Counted from the stretch's first letter, positions 1 through 10,989 are shown. The stretch is DNA of 64,000 nucleotides from Adiantum capillus-veneris (GCA_014529385.2 CM043948.1:80936760-81000759), one strand, 5' to 3'. Program-made: numbers and translations. The notes: a model not told the origin generated them from the letters alone.

Positions 1-1533
1 GGCTTTATTTGCTTATGATTATGGTTGGGGATGGTGAGGGCCAGTTGTTCTCTCTATTCCTAAAGTGTTGCCAAGCTATGCTTGTGAAGCTCATCCATAG
101 GAATGGGCCTTAAAGAAGAGGAAAATAAAGTGGGGTCAAGGGTCAAAATCAATATCTAAATTAGATGGGCACTTTTGAGACGGACTGCTTGAAAGAAAGA
201 GAGGGGTTTTGAAGGTAAATAAAGGGGGAGTTGTCAAAGGAGGTGTGAAAGGCGCGGCCCACCCATATTTTGACAAGAAAGGCATGTTCACACAAAGATG
301 CGAGGAAATTAAAGAAACGCGAGAATACAAAAGTATGTGCCATTCAATGCATAAGTTCGTAACCAAGTTGATGTGGAAGTTGAAAAGGAGTGCCCTAGGC
401 CCATAGCCTAGGGGAGGTGCTCTACATGATGTACACACACACTCACACTCAAAGTCGCTCCTATATTAGCTTTACATACACAAAGTCAGTTTTCTTCCTA
501 TTTATTTGACAAACAATCGTAGGTTAACGCGTCAAGGAGAGATGCCACCAAAGTGGGAGTTTTTATTGTTGCACCTACATTGTAGACTACTACACACCAA
601 GACCCAAAAGTATCCACCTACACTAAGGTCCGATTCAGACGAGGCGGCGATAGATATTCTGAAAGGGGCGTGGATTTGGTGTGGCGTTCACAGATTGGTC
701 GAGAAAGAGAAAGCAGCTTTCAAACCTACTAGATTTTTGGACGAGCCACCCTCGGAAGAGAAGGTCTTCCGCCATACTTTTCAGCGCAAAACATGGCAAT
801 GCGAGTTGAACCGACCCCCACACTATGAGAACCACGGGTTTTTCCATTGTGCCAACGTTGATTCGTTGCAAAATTGATGAGTTCTTTTTTCTTTGTTTCT
901 GTTGCCATCTCTTACAAACATACGGAGTGGAGGCATAGAGAACGAGGGTTGTCACCGCCCTCGTCTAAACCCGCCCTAAGCTAAGAGTGAAAAAAGTTCA
1001 AAACCCTTTATTTTGGAAACCAACTGCCAGTTTTTCAATCGATTGGGTCCGTGCAAGAATGTGGAGTGTGAGGATTCAATGCTCGTTGAACGTTTGCCCT
1101 TTTGAGTGTTTTCTATGGGCGAAAACAATAGTCCTCTGAAAGACAAGCGCAAAACTCTAATGGGCAAAGTTAATAAACACCCTTTAAAAATAGTAAGGGT
1201 TTTTAACAAAGATTCCAAAAAGGAGGGCATGTGGGTCTATGAGAGGCCCTTAAGTCCAATACTATATATCTAGGGAAAGCTCTAAAGATGTCATGACAAC
1301 TACACACAATGCTAAAAGAAGGGTATGTAGCACACGTCACCCACTAAACATGCTTCATCAAAAGAAAAGCTTAGGACAAAAATAATGTCGTGTTTAGGTG
1401 GCTCAATAACATGACAACTCCACAACTTCATCTTCTAACATAATATGGTGGAAGGGGAAGCCCTTTACACATGTCGTAATCTGCGATTTGAAGGCTAAAA
1501 TTTAAAACTAAAAAAATCCCTTTTGCACACGAT

Positions 1534-1569
<36 letters not shown>

Positions 1570-2090
1570 GAAAGCGCCAGACCGTACTAGTTAAGGTTAT
1601 GGAGCACACTTCACCCACTAAACATGTTTCATTAAAAAAAAAAGGACAAATGGATCAGCTGTGCCCATCGTAAATCTTGTGGCAAGATTGTCATGCAACA
1701 TATCTTGGAGCACACCATAAAGAAAAGGTTTTGAAATTGTAGCAAGTAGACTCGTTCGACAATTGACGAATTGCAGACTTCTAGATGAATTAAGGGTCAA
1801 TAAGGCCTCAAGGCTTAGACCATAGACATATAAAAATTTGGTAGCAATTGCTAGACTTCTAGATGAGTTCAAGCTCAATAAAACCTCAAGGCTCATACAT
1901 GTAAGTCTCTAGTGGGACGAAGAAACTTTCAACACCCTTGCGCCTACCACACATGTCAAAGGGATATGGATGCCCTAGTTCTCTCATTGTCAACATTATG
2001 AAGGAACAATGTGCCTCTTTTTTTTCTTTTTTTTTTGCCATCAGGTAGTAGAGAGAAACTTTACACATATCATGTATTTACAATTGCACA
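1..2090. other. Gene-free stretch with one GA microsatellite
   Basis: I see no recognisable gene here. Short open frames exist, the longest being 123 codons at 506-877, but they match no family I know and show no domain pattern. A perfect GA dinucleotide run occupies about 1536-1563. A 7-bp inverted repeat (CCTAGGC/GCCTAGG) lies near 393-412. Confidence 0.6.
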
Positions 2091-2099
2091 CTATTGTAC

Positions 2100-2248
2100 A
2101 TTACACCCTTGAGTGGCGATCGTGGGAACCACCCCCCCAATAGGAAAGGAGAATACACCCAAGAGAACTCAACTTGTGAGTCTTGAACCCTCAACCTTGG
2201 GGTTACATCACTAGGGTCTCACCAACTAAGCTACGTTTCTTGGGTTAC
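2100..2248 (-). mobile_element. tRNA-derived SINE
   Basis: Read on the minus strand, this stretch has a pol III A box (TAGCTTAGTTGG, 2234 down to 2223) and a B box (GGTTCAAGACTC, 2189 down to 2178). They are spaced as in a tRNA gene, with A near +8 and B near +53 if the element starts around 2241. The part between the boxes does not fold as a clean tRNA and the sequence runs on past the tRNA length, so a SINE head is more likely than a functional tRNA. The 3' end is not sharply visible. Box spacing is seen; the SINE assignment is inference. Confidence 0.6.
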
Positions 2249-2384
2249 AATGTGCCCTGTTCAACTAAGTTCAACAAACCCGCCATTAGTTGTTAAACTT
2301 GTGTACAATGTGTCTCCTGAACAACCTCCTTGAAAAGTGAAAGGGGACTTACCGAACTCAGGATCCTAATTATGGCATTCATCG

Positions 2385-2386
<2 letters not shown>

Positions 2387-2430
<44 letters not shown>

Positions 2431-2450
2431 ACACACACACAAACACACAC
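2387..2450. repeat. CT microsatellite followed by AC tract
   Basis: About 20 CT units (2387-2428) run into an interrupted AC tract (2430-2450). The open frames across it (poly Ser-Leu) are artefacts of the repeat. Confidence 0.95.
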
Positions 2451-2464
2451 TAACAATTGAATTC

Positions 2465-2620
2465 AACCTTTATTTGCGAGGGCAAGGTGATTCAACAATT
2501 GAAATTTACACCAAGATTGGAAGCAAATTTTGACATTGAAAATTAAGGTCAAATGATATTTCAATTGGTATGTTTCATTTTCAACCAGAAAATTTACACT
2601 ATGAACTGGGGTATGTGAAC
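2465..2620. repeat. Dispersed repeat, copy 1 (unknown class)
   Basis: Blocks here such as GAAAATTAAGG and AAAATTTACACT recur in the same order near 20815-20960. Both copies are diverged and have no coding capacity I can recognise. This suggests an old non-coding repeat family; terminal features are not visible. Confidence 0.4.
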
Positions 2621-2770
2621 ACAGAAACACGTAGGCTCTCAACAAACAACAACTATTTGGGGAGTGTAGAACTCGCTTGTGAGTGCAAAAGCCTATTTCA
2701 AACATTCAAATAGGGTAGGCCACTTTTAAAAATATTAAATCTACATTTGGACTTAGTAATAGTAACACAT

Positions 2771-2831
2771 TTCCTCCTCCTCCTCCTCCTCCTCTCCCTC
2801 CCTCCCTCCCTTCTCTCTCTCTCTCTTTTTC
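2771..2831. repeat. CCT/CTCC/CT pyrimidine tract
   Basis: A compound tract of CCT triplets, CCCT tetramers and CT dinucleotides: a 60-base strand containing almost only pyrimidines. It is low-complexity and non-coding. Confidence 0.9.
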
Positions 2832-3294
2832 TCGTATGCGTGTGTATAGAGTTCTCAATCTTCCATGGTCCATGAGCATGTCATGCTCATTTCTAACAAC
2901 AAAATGGACTAACTATGCTCCATTTTTGTGGAAGAAATTGTTGTTGAATCTCTACCATGTGAAAAAAACATTCATCGTGGTGACATGATGACAAAGAATT
3001 AGTTGAAAGGTTCAACTAATAAGCTAACCATTTTGAATTGTTACAACTTACAAGGTGGCTAGGTCGGTATGCTCCTCATGGAAGAGTGGCTTTTTGAGGG
3101 AAATGATGTCAAGAAGCCCACTTTACTTTGTACATAAGGATTGAGTGTTCTCTCATGGAAGAGTGGCTTTATAAGGGAAATTGGGGTAGAGGGCACTAAG
3201 TAGTTGTTTGAGCTTGGCCTAGTGCTATAGAAGGAAAAATACGCATTTTGAAGAATAGAATTCAACCATGCATGGAATGAATCTATCCTTGATC

Positions 3295-3566
3295 CACAAG
3301 AAGATTTAGAAATTTTCTCATATAGGAAAAGGGAGACTTTTTTAGTGTTTTCCATACAATGCATAACATCATGCGCTTCTGCTCCGGAGGCACGGCATAC
3401 CTAGCTAGGTACGATTGGGGGCAGGGGACCACCGGCCCGCCCACCGGGCCGGTGGTCCCCTACCCCCAATCGTACCTAGCTAGGTATGCCGTGCCTCCCT
3501 CACAAAAGCCATGATGTTGCGTTAAGTGAAAATGTGGGAATTATTGTCAGAATGTGTCCAAAACTT
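3295..3566. mobile_element. Foldback element with a 53-bp hairpin, copy 1
   Basis: The core is a near-perfect inverted repeat. The left arm 3386-3438 pairs with the right arm 3446-3498, with one mismatch in 53 bp and a 7-base loop. Weaker outer arms extend it (ACATCATG on the left, CATGATGT on the right). The block from CACAAGAAG to TCCAAAACTT is homologous to 32096-32391, and homology stops abruptly at both ends, which defines a dispersed element. It has no coding capacity. It could be a MITE or foldback transposon; a hairpin RNA precursor is an alternative. No convincing target duplication is visible. Confidence 0.75.
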
Positions 3567-4590
3567 CTTGTGTGAGCTAGTGAAGCTCAACGGCTAAGTT
3601 GTGAAAACTCACAAGTTGTCAATCATTGCATTTGCAAAAGCTCTTCTAGTGTAAGGTGATAATTAGATACAAAAGGTTTGGATGTAATAAATGGCCATTG
3701 TGGAGGACCCGTAGATATCATTTTCTCATCTCAACCCATTTAATTTATGTGACGAAACTAATTGAATTAGACATGAAGGATTGTGTTTGTAGAAGGTGGG
3801 GAATAGCCCTTAGATGATGAACATGCGCTCTAAGTTACTTGACGGAGTTACCATCAGTTATCAGATCCTATGCGAGCAGTCAGACTCCAATGTGGGCACC
3901 TATAAATAAGACCCACTAATCCCTTTTTGGGGGACTAAACTCTTGATTCTTGAATTTTAGTTCTAGAACTCTAAATTATGTTGTGCATCTTGTAGAGTTT
4001 ATGAGCACTAAGTCTTGTACCAATTGTACTTTTGTACTTTTGAAACAACTTATGAATATGAATATAGATTTTCAGTTGTCTCAATCTATGTTATCTGAAG
4101 CCTTTCATCCCAATTCAGTTGTGTGTCTGAATTTTCAACAATTGGTCTTCTGAAGTCTATTTTGTTCATCTAAATCTTACGTAAGATTTGTCATCTGACT
4201 CCAAATCTTTAACTCTGGAATAACTGTCAAGTGACTAGCTCTTTCCTTTGTGGTGATCACAGTGATAAGCAAAAGCTCTTGATAGGAACTAGTCTCTCAA
4301 TTAGAATTTAGAGTAAAGACCGAGTCGTAGGGTGTTGGTGCGTGATGCTATAAAGCACGTCGAAACACGAAAAGACTATACAAAAGGTTTAATCTTCAAG
4401 CTAGGTCTACCCACAAGCATCGATTTTATCAAAAAAATGACCAAATAGTCCAACTGGCACAATCAAATATGCTTGCAAAAGGTCCAAATAGTGGTTCCCA
4501 TACAAAATACACACATACACACACCTAAAATTGGCAAAGGGTGATTAAGGGCTAATCACCTCTCTTTTCAAAGGTTAGGGGCTCTAAATG
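3567..4590. other. Gene-free stretch before the copia element
   Basis: No domain, RNA gene or strong repeat is visible. It is AT-rich sequence with scattered short frames. Confidence 0.5.
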
Positions 4591-4595
4591 ATGCC

Positions 4596-4822
4596 TGTTA
4601 CCATATACATGTGGTAGTGATGTGTGTGAACACACTAGGACTGCCGGGGCATTTTTTCCCTCTTTAGGAGGTTTTTTCCCCCGTGCATTGTATATACGCC
4701 CATCACTCTAGGGGTATCTATCTTTCCATTGCACACTAAGTAACACACTCTCTATTGTGTGCCTTGAGCTTCCTTCGTCTTCTCCAAGCTGTGTGTGTTT
4801 CTCTGCAACCCTAATTCCAACA
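4596..4822 (+). repeat. 5' LTR of copia element
   Basis: It starts TGTTACCATATACATG and ends TTCCAACA. It is identical to 9486-9712 except for two transitions or transversions, one in the T/C run near 4678 and one near 4713. A TATA-like TGTATATACG motif lies near 4689, a plausible promoter core for the element. Confidence 0.97.
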
Positions 4823-4824
4823 AT

Positions 4825-4836
4825 TGGTATCAGAGC
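4825..4836 (+). promoter_or_regulatory. Primer binding site (initiator tRNA-Met type)
   Basis: TGGTATCAGAGC lies two bases inside the 5' LTR and is the standard plant copia primer site, complementary to the 3' end of initiator methionine tRNA. Confidence 0.95.
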
Positions 4837-5142
4837 AGGTCACGTCCTCCCGGGCTTAGTCGCCAGCTGCTCCAGCACACGCCTGCTCACTTTCTCCGAT
4901 TTCAGTGAGCTTTGGCAAGCGTTCGCAGGTCGACAAATATTTGGGCTCATTTCGGCCTCCGTTTCCACTACGGGCAGTACTGCACAGGTTATTTTGTCAT
5001 TTTGTGCAGATTTTCTGTCAGTGCCGTTTTCTGCATAACAGGTGCCTTATAGTCTTCTACGGTTTGTGCTATATAGCACAAGTTGTTCCCGCTCCATTTC
5101 TCCTATTTTCGGGCAGTTTTCACATCAGGTGCAGCATTTACC

Positions 5143-6003
5143 ATGGCTGACAACAACAACACAGATGTGTTCAAGATGTTTGCTGCTGAGGACAGGTTGG
5201 ATGGGGACAACTACCCTATGTGGGCTTATATGATGCAACACGTTCTTGTGTCAAAAGGTGTCTGGAACATTGTGCAGGGCATTGATGTACGTCCTGGTTC
5301 TGAAGATGTAGGCGATATTGAGGATGTTGCAGGTCTTGCTGCAAGGATTGCAGCTGTTAGAGTTGTTTTGCCTACAGCAGAACAAGCTCGTTGGGATGTT
5401 AAGGATGCGCAGGCTCATGCATTGATTGCGTTGTCTGTGAAGCGCACCATTATTCCTCACATCCGTTCAGCAAAATCTGCAAAACAGGCTTGGGATATTC
5501 TAGCAGGTCTTTATGCAAGCCGCAATGAGGCTAAAATTGCTTTGCTGCGTAAAGAGCTAGAGTCGAAGATTATGCATGAGGAAGATGATATGGACACTTT
5601 CCTTGCTAGTGTCAAGGATATCAATGAGCAACTCATTTCTGCAGGTGAAGTCATTTCTGACAGTTCCCTTGTGCAGACTGTTCTTGATGCCTTACCAGAT
5701 TCCTACCAGACTTTTGCTAGTACTTGGAGACTGATGACCCAAGGAAATCCTGAAGTTGTCAAGTTTGATGCATTATGCACATTGCTGTTGCAAGAGTCAC
5801 TTTCTAGAAAAAACAAGACTAGGCAGCGTGCAGTTGAACAGGCTTTTATTGCTTCTCAAAGAAAGGGTGGTAACAGTAATGCAGCCACTTCTTATGGTTC
5901 TGCTGCGAGTGGCAAAAATTCTGTTCCTAATGCTTCTGCTGGCAGCACTTCGTCTGGCAATTCTGGTGATAAGGGCAAAAAGAAGATGCCAATGATCACT
6001 TGA
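5143..6003 (+). CDS. gag: Copia gag polyprotein
   Basis: This is the capsid/nucleocapsid protein of the copia element, 286 residues from the ATG at 5143. That ATG sits in an excellent plant context (ACCATGGCT), so I prefer it to the upstream in-frame ATG at 5083. The N-terminal part (LDGDNYPMWAYMMQ, then VWNIVQGID) and the later KQAWDILAGLY block are typical of the DUF4219/UBN2 copia capsid. The tail is Ser/Gly/Lys-rich. The frame ends at TGA 6001-6003, just where the CCHC zinc knuckle should be, and only its H-x4-C half survives, in the pol frame. Pol lies in the -1 frame and overlaps gag by about 34 nt. An A5 run at 5977-5981 could allow slippage, but a small deletion is equally plausible. 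Confidence 0.9.
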   Translation: MADNNNTDVFKMFAAEDRLDGDNYPMWAYMMQHVLVSKGVWNIVQGIDVRPGSEDVGDIEDVAGLAARIAAVRVVLPTAEQARWDVKDAQAHALIALSVKRTIIPHIRSAKSAKQAWDILAGLYASRNEAKIALLRKELESKIMHEEDDMDTFLASVKDINEQLISAGEVISDSSLVQTVLDALPDSYQTFASTWRLMTQGNPEVVKFDALCTLLLQESLSRKNKTRQRAVEQAFIASQRKGGNSNAATSYGSAASGKNSVPNASAGSTSSGNSGDKGKKKMPMIT

Positions 6004-9000
6004 TCAAGTCGTGTCCTAAGTTGAAGGCCAAAGAGGCTAAGAAGAAAGAGGGTGGTTCCACTGCAAATGCTGGTTCCACTACAAATGCAGCCATTGTTGA
6101 GTCTTCTGTGAAAGGAGATTGTGATGCTGATGTTGATGCAGAATGGGCTTTTAGCGCAGAGTGCACTTACAATCCTGCTGTCCATGATGCATGCTTGTCA
6201 GTTGCTGCAGATTCACATGTGTGGTATTTCGACAGTGGTGCTACAAAGCACATTACCTCACATCGTGAATTGTTTACCTCTCTCAAGTCTGTCCCTCATG
6301 GGAATTCAGTCACTTGTGCCAACAACGCCTCTTATCCAGTTCAGGGAGTTGGAAAGATTGTGCTCACTGCTGCTAATGGCAGTTCCTTCACACTTGTTGA
6401 TGCACTTTATGTACCTGGGATCAAGAAGAATCTATTGTCTGTATCCGCACTTGCTAGACTTGGACTTGTAGTCAAATTTGTGGATGACAGATGTACAGTT
6501 CATGATCTCAGTTTTGGTGATGAAATTGTTGCATCTGGGCTTTTGTGCCGTGGGCTGTATAAGCTCACTTTGTATGACAAGTGTGGACAAAATTTTGCAA
6601 ATGCTGTTGCAGATTCAAGGGCTATTTCAGATGCAAAACTTTGGCATGCACGTTTTGGTCATCTGAATTTTGCCAGTTTGCTACGTTTGCAGAAATCTGA
6701 TATGGTTGCTTCTTTGCCGCCTCTTGAAGCACCTATCAAACATGTTTGTGAAGGCTGTATTCTGGGTAAAATGCAGCGTTCTAAGTTTCCAAAGGATGGT
6801 TCAGTTAGGGCCACATGTAGGTTGCAGCTTGTGCATAGTGACGTTTGTGGGCCCATGCAAACTCCGTCCTTGGGCAATTACCTGTACTTCGTGACTTTCA
6901 TTGATGATTACTCCAGGCATGCGTGGGTATTTCCGCTTAAAGCGAAGTCCGAAGTTTTTATGTGCTTCAAACAATTTTTGGCTATGGCTGAAAATGTCTC
7001 AAAATGTACTATGGGCACCCTCCGTTCCGATCGAGGGGGGGAGTATATGTCTCATGAATTTAATGCATTTCTGGCTAGTCGTGGGATAAAACACCAATGT
7101 ACAGTGCCTTATACACCTCAGCAAAATGGTGTTGCTGAGAGGAAAAACAGGTCACTAACGGAAATGGCACGATGTATGGTCAAAAGTCAAGCTTTGCCGC
7201 ATTCTTTTTGGCTTGAGGCCATCATGTGTGCCACTTATGTACTTAACAGGTGTCCTACGAAAGCTTTGCAGTCTATTACTCCATATGAAGCATGGCATGA
7301 TAGAAAACCTTCTATTGAGCACATGCGTGTTTTTGGCTGTTTGGCATATGCTTTGGTGCCACAAGTGCAGCGCAGAAAATTGGATGATAAGGCTGTCAAA
7401 TGTATTTTTGTTGGTTATAGTGCTGAAAGCAAAGGTTACAGGTTGTATCATCCGCAAACAAAACGTATTTTGGTTTCACGGGATGTAGTGTTTGTGGAAG
7501 ATTCTGTTCAACCCTTGCTGTCATGTACTAGAGACAGTAATGTAAGCTCACAGGACATTTATGACACTTTGTTGCCTCTTTTCAGTGGTGGAAATACGAA
7601 TGTAAGTTCCAATGAGGCAAATGTACAGCCTATGGGGGTTTCTGAAAATGTTTTAGAACAGCCTATTACTGATGCAGATGTACATGATGTACTTGATGAG
7701 GAAAGGGTTGAAAATGAGCAGGCTAGAGGTATGCCAAAATGGCTGGTGCACACTTTGCGTGACAGTAAATTGGATGCACCTTTATCTAGTCGTACTCGTT
7801 CAGGCTCTCGCCATGCATCTTATGCATCAGATTGTTATGCTTTGGCTGTGTCTAGTTTACATGATGTTGAGGAGCCTCTGTCTTTTGATGAAGCACAGAA
7901 TTCAGAAAATTGGATTGCTGCCATGAAATCAGAATATGATGCACTTATAGAGAATGACACATGGACTTTATGTGATTTGCCTCCTGGCAAAAAGGCCATT
8001 GGTACGAAGTGGGTTTACAAGTTGAAACGCAAGCCGGATGGTGAGATCGATCGCCATAAGGCTCGACTTGTTGCAAAGGGTTATGCACAACAAAAAGGCA
8101 TAGATTATGAAGAGACTTTTGCTCCCACTTGTCGTATGACTACTGTGCGTTTTCTATGTGCATTGGCAGCTCATTTTGGTTGGGATGTACATCAATCAGA
8201 CATTGTTACTGCTTTCTTGAATGGTGACATATTTGAGGAAGTTTATGTAACGCAGCCTCACGGTTTTGTCATAAAAGGACAAGAGGACAAAGTGTGCAAA
8301 TGTAAGAAGGCTTTGTATGGGTTGAAGCAATCTCCTCGTGCTTGGTATGAGAAAGCTGACACTCATTTGGTTAAACGAGGCTTTCGTAACAGTCCAACAG
8401 AAAGCACATTGTATGTAAAGCGTGAGGATGATGTATTTCTCATTGTGGTTCTTTATGTTGATGATTTGCTGATCACTAGACCAAATGAGAGACATATTGC
8501 TGAATTTAAGGCTGATTTGAATGCTACTTTCAAGATGAAAGATTTGGGGCTGTTGCATCATTACTTGGGTATACAGTTTAAGCAGTGTGATGGTGGTATT
8601 GCCTTGTGTCAGAAAAGTTACATAGAGACATTGCTATGTAAGTTTGGACTTGAGGATTGCAAACCTATTGCCACTCCCATGGAAACAGGTTTGAAGTTGA
8701 GTCTACATGATGCTGGCGATCCTGCTGATGTCACTCTTTACCAAACTGCTGTTGGCTGCCTCATTTATGTATGCAACACGAGGCCAGATATTCAGTTTGC
8801 AGTCTCGCAGGTCAGCAGATTTATGCATAGCCCAGGGTCTAAGCATTGGCAGGCTGTCAAGAGGATTTTCCGCTACCTTAGTGGCACTTTACATCTTGGC
8901 TTGTTTTATCCCAAGGGGGGATCATTGCCGCCAGACTTACATGCTTTTTCGGACTCAGATTGGGCTGGTTGTTTTGACACGCGAGTGTCCACAAGTGGTT

Positions 9001-9410
9001 TTTGTTTCATGCTTGGCAGTTCATGTATATCATGGTTGAGCAAGAAGCAACCTACTGTGGCCACTTCGAGTTGTGAGGCTGAGTACAGGGCAGTCTTCAC
9101 AGCTACGGTTGAGTGTGTATGGCTCAGACGCCTTATGGCTGACTTGGGTGTTGGACAGGACACTGCCAACACTATCTACACTGACAGTCAGAGCGCATTG
9201 GCAGTTGCGAGGAACCCAGTTTTTCATGCTCGCACAAAGCACATTGAGGTGCATTACCACTATGTCAGGGAGAGGCTCTCAGCAGGAGAGATCAGCTTGG
9301 CTTATGTGCCAACACAGGACAACCTTGCAGATCTTTTCACAAAGGCATTGTCTCGTGAGAAGCTTGAAGCTTTCCACAAAGCTTTGGGCTTACTCCCCTT
9401 TGTGGACTGA
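6000..9410 (+). CDS. pol: Copia pol polyprotein (PR-INT-RT-RH)
   Basis: This open frame runs about 1,136 codons without a stop. It has no ATG at its start, so it must be expressed through gag by frameshifting or from another start. Approximate residue positions: aspartic protease DSGATKHIT at 78-86; GAG-pre-integrase and HHCC zinc finger (HARFGH, then CEGC) around 220-260; integrase D,D,E (HSDVCGP near 277, SDRGGEY near 341, GVAERKNR near 378); reverse transcriptase from KWVYKLK (near 670) to the catalytic YVDDLLI (near 819); RNase H SDSDWAGC (near 984), then CEAEYRA and YTDSQSAL. All catalytic residues I can check are present. The C terminus matches the usual copia end (LADLFTKALSREK). Confidence 0.96.
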   Translation: MIKSCPKLKAKEAKKKEGGSTANAGSTTNAAIVESSVKGDCDADVDAEWAFSAECTYNPAVHDACLSVAADSHVWYFDSGATKHITSHRELFTSLKSVPHGNSVTCANNASYPVQGVGKIVLTAANGSSFTLVDALYVPGIKKNLLSVSALARLGLVVKFVDDRCTVHDLSFGDEIVASGLLCRGLYKLTLYDKCGQNFANAVADSRAISDAKLWHARFGHLNFASLLRLQKSDMVASLPPLEAPIKHVCEGCILGKMQRSKFPKDGSVRATCRLQLVHSDVCGPMQTPSLGNYLYFVTFIDDYSRHAWVFPLKAKSEVFMCFKQFLAMAENVSKCTMGTLRSDRGGEYMSHEFNAFLASRGIKHQCTVPYTPQQNGVAERKNRSLTEMARCMVKSQALPHSFWLEAIMCATYVLNRCPTKALQSITPYEAWHDRKPSIEHMRVFGCLAYALVPQVQRRKLDDKAVKCIFVGYSAESKGYRLYHPQTKRILVSRDVVFVEDSVQPLLSCTRDSNVSSQDIYDTLLPLFSGGNTNVSSNEANVQPMGVSENVLEQPITDADVHDVLDEERVENEQARGMPKWLVHTLRDSKLDAPLSSRTRSGSRHASYASDCYALAVSSLHDVEEPLSFDEAQNSENWIAAMKSEYDALIENDTWTLCDLPPGKKAIGTKWVYKLKRKPDGEIDRHKARLVAKGYAQQKGIDYEETFAPTCRMTTVRFLCALAAHFGWDVHQSDIVTAFLNGDIFEEVYVTQPHGFVIKGQEDKVCKCKKALYGLKQSPRAWYEKADTHLVKRGFRNSPTESTLYVKREDDVFLIVVLYVDDLLITRPNERHIAEFKADLNATFKMKDLGLLHHYLGIQFKQCDGGIALCQKSYIETLLCKFGLEDCKPIATPMETGLKLSLHDAGDPADVTLYQTAVGCLIYVCNTRPDIQFAVSQVSRFMHSPGSKHWQAVKRIFRYLSGTLHLGLFYPKGGSLPPDLHAFSDSDWAGCFDTRVSTSGFCFMLGSSCISWLSKKQPTVATSSCEAEYRAVFTATVECVWLRRLMADLGVGQDTANTIYTDSQSALAVARNPVFHARTKHIEVHYHYVRERLSAGEISLAYVPTQDNLADLFTKALSREKLEAFHKALGLLPFVD

Positions 9411-9475
9411 TCCTGTCCTCAGGGCATGGCACTTCCCTTTACTCATGTGCCAGCTCTCGTTCACCGCATCACTCC

Positions 9476-9485
9476 AGGGGGGATT
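9476..9485 (+). other. Polypurine tract of copia element
   Basis: The purine-rich AGGGGGGATT lies directly before the 3' LTR and would prime plus-strand cDNA synthesis. Confidence 0.85.
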
Positions 9486-9712
9486 TGTTACCATATACAT
9501 GTGGTAGTGATGTGTGTGAACACACTAGGACTGCCGGGGCATTTTTTCCCTCTTTAGGAGGTTTTTTTCCCCGTGCATTGTATATACGCCCATCACTCTA
9601 GGGCTATCTATCTTTCCATTGCACACTAAGTAACACACTCTCTATTGTGTGCCTTGAGCTTCCTTCGTCTTCTCCAAGCTGTGTGTGTTTCTCTGCAACC
9701 CTAATTCCAACA
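9486..9712 (+). repeat. 3' LTR of copia element
   Basis: 227 bp, TG...CA, with two differences from the 5' LTR. It is followed directly by the target duplication ATGCC at 9713-9717. Confidence 0.97.
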
Positions 9713-9717
9713 ATGCC

Positions 9718-10985
9718 TAGGGAGAGGCTGCAAACACACCTTTCAGTCCAAATTGATGAGGCTTTGTACAATGTGAAAAATCAAAGGAAAGAAGACACTA
9801 AAGTAGTGCAAGATAGAGCCTAATTAGCACTAAAGACTTGTAAAATTAACCGTAATTGAGCCAATAGAGGCTTAATTATAGTAGCCAATGAGCACAGGAA
9901 GCAAGATTAAACTAGGATGCATGGTAATTAAGCATAAGATTTATTATAATCACTCTAGCAAGGGTAAGTGGCTCAAGGAGTAAACCAAGAACATGCCCAA
10001 AAATTAGTCTAACCCTTGCTTGCACTCCACCCACACCACATGGGTTTTGCAATAGTGTGTGGCAGATTCATAGATTTAGAATGATTCTAGACAGGTGCAT
10101 TTCTCCATAGAGCCGCTCGTTAGATTGTTAGGCTTTGGCAATTTATGTATACCATATGTGGATTTGCTATTGAGACACTGATTGTTTGTTTATGGTATAG
10201 CGGTTTTGGTGAGATTTTTGAAATTTTGCTTAAATTTCAAGGGAACATCTATTTGTTTTTCCCGAGATTCCTACCATGCTTTCTATGTATATGCAACTTA
10301 CTCTCTGATGCTTTGGTAATCAAAATTTACTCCCACTTTGACAATGATCGAGTTTTGACTCTCACTTTGATAGGTTTTGTCAGTATCCGGACGTACAATG
10401 TTGTTATATCGACTCTCGCAAGCGTGAGATTTATGTATGCTCATAGTGGCTACAAATTACATGTTATGCACTTTTCCAATTGATGGATATTCTAACGTGG
10501 GTCTACTGCTTACAGGTTACAGGTAGTCAAATTCTAAAAGTTCCAGGTACATTTGGCAATTGAGGCTTGCATCAATGTGACGACTGTAGAGCACAATGTG
10601 GTTATGTTACTATGAGAGATTTTATGCATTGATGCACTTGAGTACTATGAGTGATGGTGAGCTCTTTTGAGAGCATTTTCTCTTGTAGGGAGCTCCTTTT
10701 GGTCTAGCTTTGGTGCGCTTCACTTTGGCATTGGTTCATGCACATTGCCCTTGTACATATTGTAGAGCTACATCTTTTGTTAATGCTTTGATAGCATTGT
10801 ATCTGTTGAGATTTTACTCTAGATACAGGGGCGATCCTGTCGATTTTCCCAAGGATTCACCATTGTTTTGGTGATAGTGATCTAGTTGATCTCCCACTTT
10901 GACATTCACTTATGGAAGTTGATATGTGTGACAGTTCTAAGTCCACAACAACGACTCATATGAGACAACGTTCTTGTTTGTATTG
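9718..10985. other. Gene-free stretch
   Basis: No gene is recognisable. The last few hundred bases may already belong to the copia relic that follows, because the phrase CTCCCACTTTGAC recurs near 10330 and 10893, but I cannot assign a domain. Confidence 0.45.
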
Positions 10986-10989
10986 GCAC

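Larger units (their letters stand above)
4596..9712 (+). mobile_element. Complete Ty1/copia LTR retrotransposon
   Basis: The element is 5,117 bp and bounded by the 5-bp target duplication ATGCC (4591-4595 and 9713-9717). It has TG...CA LTRs of 227 bp, an initiator-Met-type primer site, gag, an uninterrupted pol and a purine tract before the 3' LTR. The LTRs differ at only two positions by eye, so insertion was recent. Domain order in pol (protease, integrase, reverse transcriptase, RNase H) is diagnostic of copia. It looks transpositionally competent except for a gag/pol frame break and a missing half of the nucleocapsid zinc knuckle. Confidence 0.97.

Noticed and set aside
506-877. 123-codon plus-strand open frame near the window start
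   Set aside because: No domain or family pattern and no supporting signals; a frame this long is expected by chance somewhere in 64 kb.
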